Source: Calonectria ilicicola (Eukaryota > Ascomycota > Sordariomycetes > Hypocreales > Nectriaceae). Taken from it: a DNA stretch of 64,000 bases. Below are positions 62,761-64,000 of this stretch, piece after piece; the stretch's first letter is position 1; every line of letters starts with the position of its first letter. The translations under genes were made by a program, and so were the position numbers. The stretch is from the NCBI GenBank assembly GCA_020809705.1, contig CP085832.1:3224001-3288000 (forward strand), in the 5' to 3' direction. Under the pieces are notes generated by a model. The model ran no database searches. It was not told the origin of the DNA and worked only from the letters and a program-made list of their open reading frames with translations.

Positions 62761-64000
62761 AAGGAGCAATCCAGTCTTGGTTTACTGTATGTGAAGATAA
62801 AGGGCACTTTGGGGGTAGAGGTGAAATTACCGATAATTAAAGAACCAGCTTGGGGATGAGAGTAGGGCTTCCATGCTGGTGTGGTCAAGACTTTATAGTT
62901 GTTAGTCTACATGTGCGCCGCTTGGCTCCAACGAGGCAACCGACCTCACTTGTCAACACGCGGGCCAGTCAAGATGTATCAAACACGCAAAGAGGGGTTG
63001 TTACATGGGCAAGAGACTCGAATGGTATGTCCATTAGATCCTGGAGACAAGAATGATCAAAGATTAGAACTTGTTAGCCCCGCTCAGCTGCATATAACTT
63101 GAATGGTGCATCAATTAGCTCCTGGGGAAAACATAAGATAAATTGACAGGTCGCTCTTTCTACTGCTGGTGCCCCGCTCGGCTGCATACGGCTCGACAGC
63201 GAACTACGTAGTGACTAGAACTGCTTGACATGTCGTTTCTTCTGGCAGAGCTGCGACCGCTAGTGTCTGTGTGTCTCGATGAAAACTAATGCAGGGTCTC
63301 CCAAGTCTAGCAATATCCCGTGAGCTGGCTGAGTGGATCTATTTCGGCGTTCGTTTATTCGCTCTTTGGATGGACCCGCCCGTCGATTGCTCCACACTCA
63401 GTACAGGTTAGACCGCGCTTTGCAGCCATTCCCAGGTATTCAAGGGCCCTTCTAGTAATGATGGACCTTCTTACGGTACTTTGTTTGTGACGGCGAATCC
63501 AAGCTCACAATGCCCCCCTTTCCGGCATTCATTGGCCTAATTGATCATGTGCACCAAAGACGACTGCTTTGGGTCAACGAAGAGATTCGATGTCAATTAC
63601 CAAGACATGATGTCTCTATTGTGATGGAGAACGTGGGTTCGAACCCTTGACCTTTTGAAAAATTCGGGCTAGTCGGTGGAATAAATTTAGTTAGTCCGGC
63701 CGCAACACCCGGTCTTAGTGATAAAGAGCCTCTGGTCTGAACACCAAGGCACAACACAACAGCCTACACCCTTTTTATCAACATTCTTGCCCATTTTTAA
63801 GGCTTCCTTTTTAAAGGATCATTCGACCCAACAATCCTAGTGATATTTATGGTATTTATTTTATCTCTATTATATCTATTTTATTATTATTTCTCCGCAC
63901 AAACAGCTAGCATAGATGCTACATCGTCCCTCATACCTCTAGCAACATTCGACCTTCGATAGGTTTGGGCTGCGTGGGTGTGTTCCTTACTACGTCCAAC
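62761..64000. other. 5' flank of copy H and gene-free end of window
   Basis: 62761-62950 is the promoter region of copy H. Beyond that no gene is seen. ggttcgaaccc at 63636-63646 looks like a tRNA T-loop, but the rest of a tRNA does not fold. The stretch 63840-63890 is AT-rich. Confidence 0.4.
62891..62898 (-). promoter_or_regulatory. TATA box of copy H
   Basis: The minus strand reads ctataaag about 131 bp upstream of the ATG, in a segment similar to that upstream of copy G. Confidence 0.55.

Noticed and set aside
63571..63654. tRNA-like sequence: ggttcgaaccc T-loop word with ggtcaa/ttgacc pairing
   Set aside because: The T stem pairs in only two or three places, there is no A box or D arm, and the possible acceptor pairing is at the wrong distance from the T arm.

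Overview
The window is nuclear DNA of a filamentous ascomycete (Pezizomycotina). The grounds are short GT-AG introns of 45-104 nt, a Zn(II)2Cys6 regulator, a NACHT-type STAND receptor, a GPI-anchored cysteine-rich wall protein, and a Copia retrotransposon reduced to AT-rich sequence in the way expected of repeat-induced point mutation (RIP). I do not assign genus or species.

Layout. (1) 1.5-7.9 kb is a conserved core segment: rho1 (minus strand, five exons) and the mitochondrial ribosomal protein gene mrpl40/uL24m (plus strand, two exons), divergent and about 4 kb apart. (2) From about 8.7 kb to the end the DNA is gene-poor and accessory in character. 18.9-25.6 kb holds a NACHT receptor, a C6 transcription factor and a secreted GPI protein. 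29.6 kb holds an unrecognised intracellular protein. 30.9-37.8 kb is a complete but inactivated Copia element with LTRs, 5-bp target-site duplication, primer-binding site and polypurine tract. 44.5-50.5 kb holds an uncharacterised fungal protein and two convergent coiled-coil genes, each interrupted by in-frame stop codons, with a small AT-rich relic between them.

(3) The most unusual content is a family of very small genes scattered through the accessory DNA, all on the minus strand, at about 8.7-9.0, 12.9-13.2, 16.3-16.6, 40.6-40.9, 57.5-57.8, 60.8-61.1 and 62.5-62.8 kb, with a fragment at 54.3 kb and a doubtful one at 55.6-55.8 kb. Each complete member encodes about 67-85 residues. It has a short first exon beginning Met-Asp (Met-Glu in one), one short intron at a matching place, and a second exon carrying a core of about 14 residues of the form F-[IL]-Y-[DN]-T-x-x-[ILVW]-x-[DE]-R-[LF]. 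Outside this box and the start the sequences diverge strongly. Nucleotide differences inside the box fall mainly in third codon positions, which argues for selection on the protein. Most of these genes lie below the size gene finders accept, and the intron hides them further. I do not recognise the family and cannot say what it does.

The genes do not form an evident pathway. The receptor, C6 regulator and GPI protein are neighbours, but nothing in the sequence shows that they act together. The remaining intergenic DNA contains a 9-bp unit (TGGTTCGCN) repeated in small clusters at four places and a 14/15-bp minisatellite at 61.6 kb. I found no convincing tRNA, rRNA or CRISPR.
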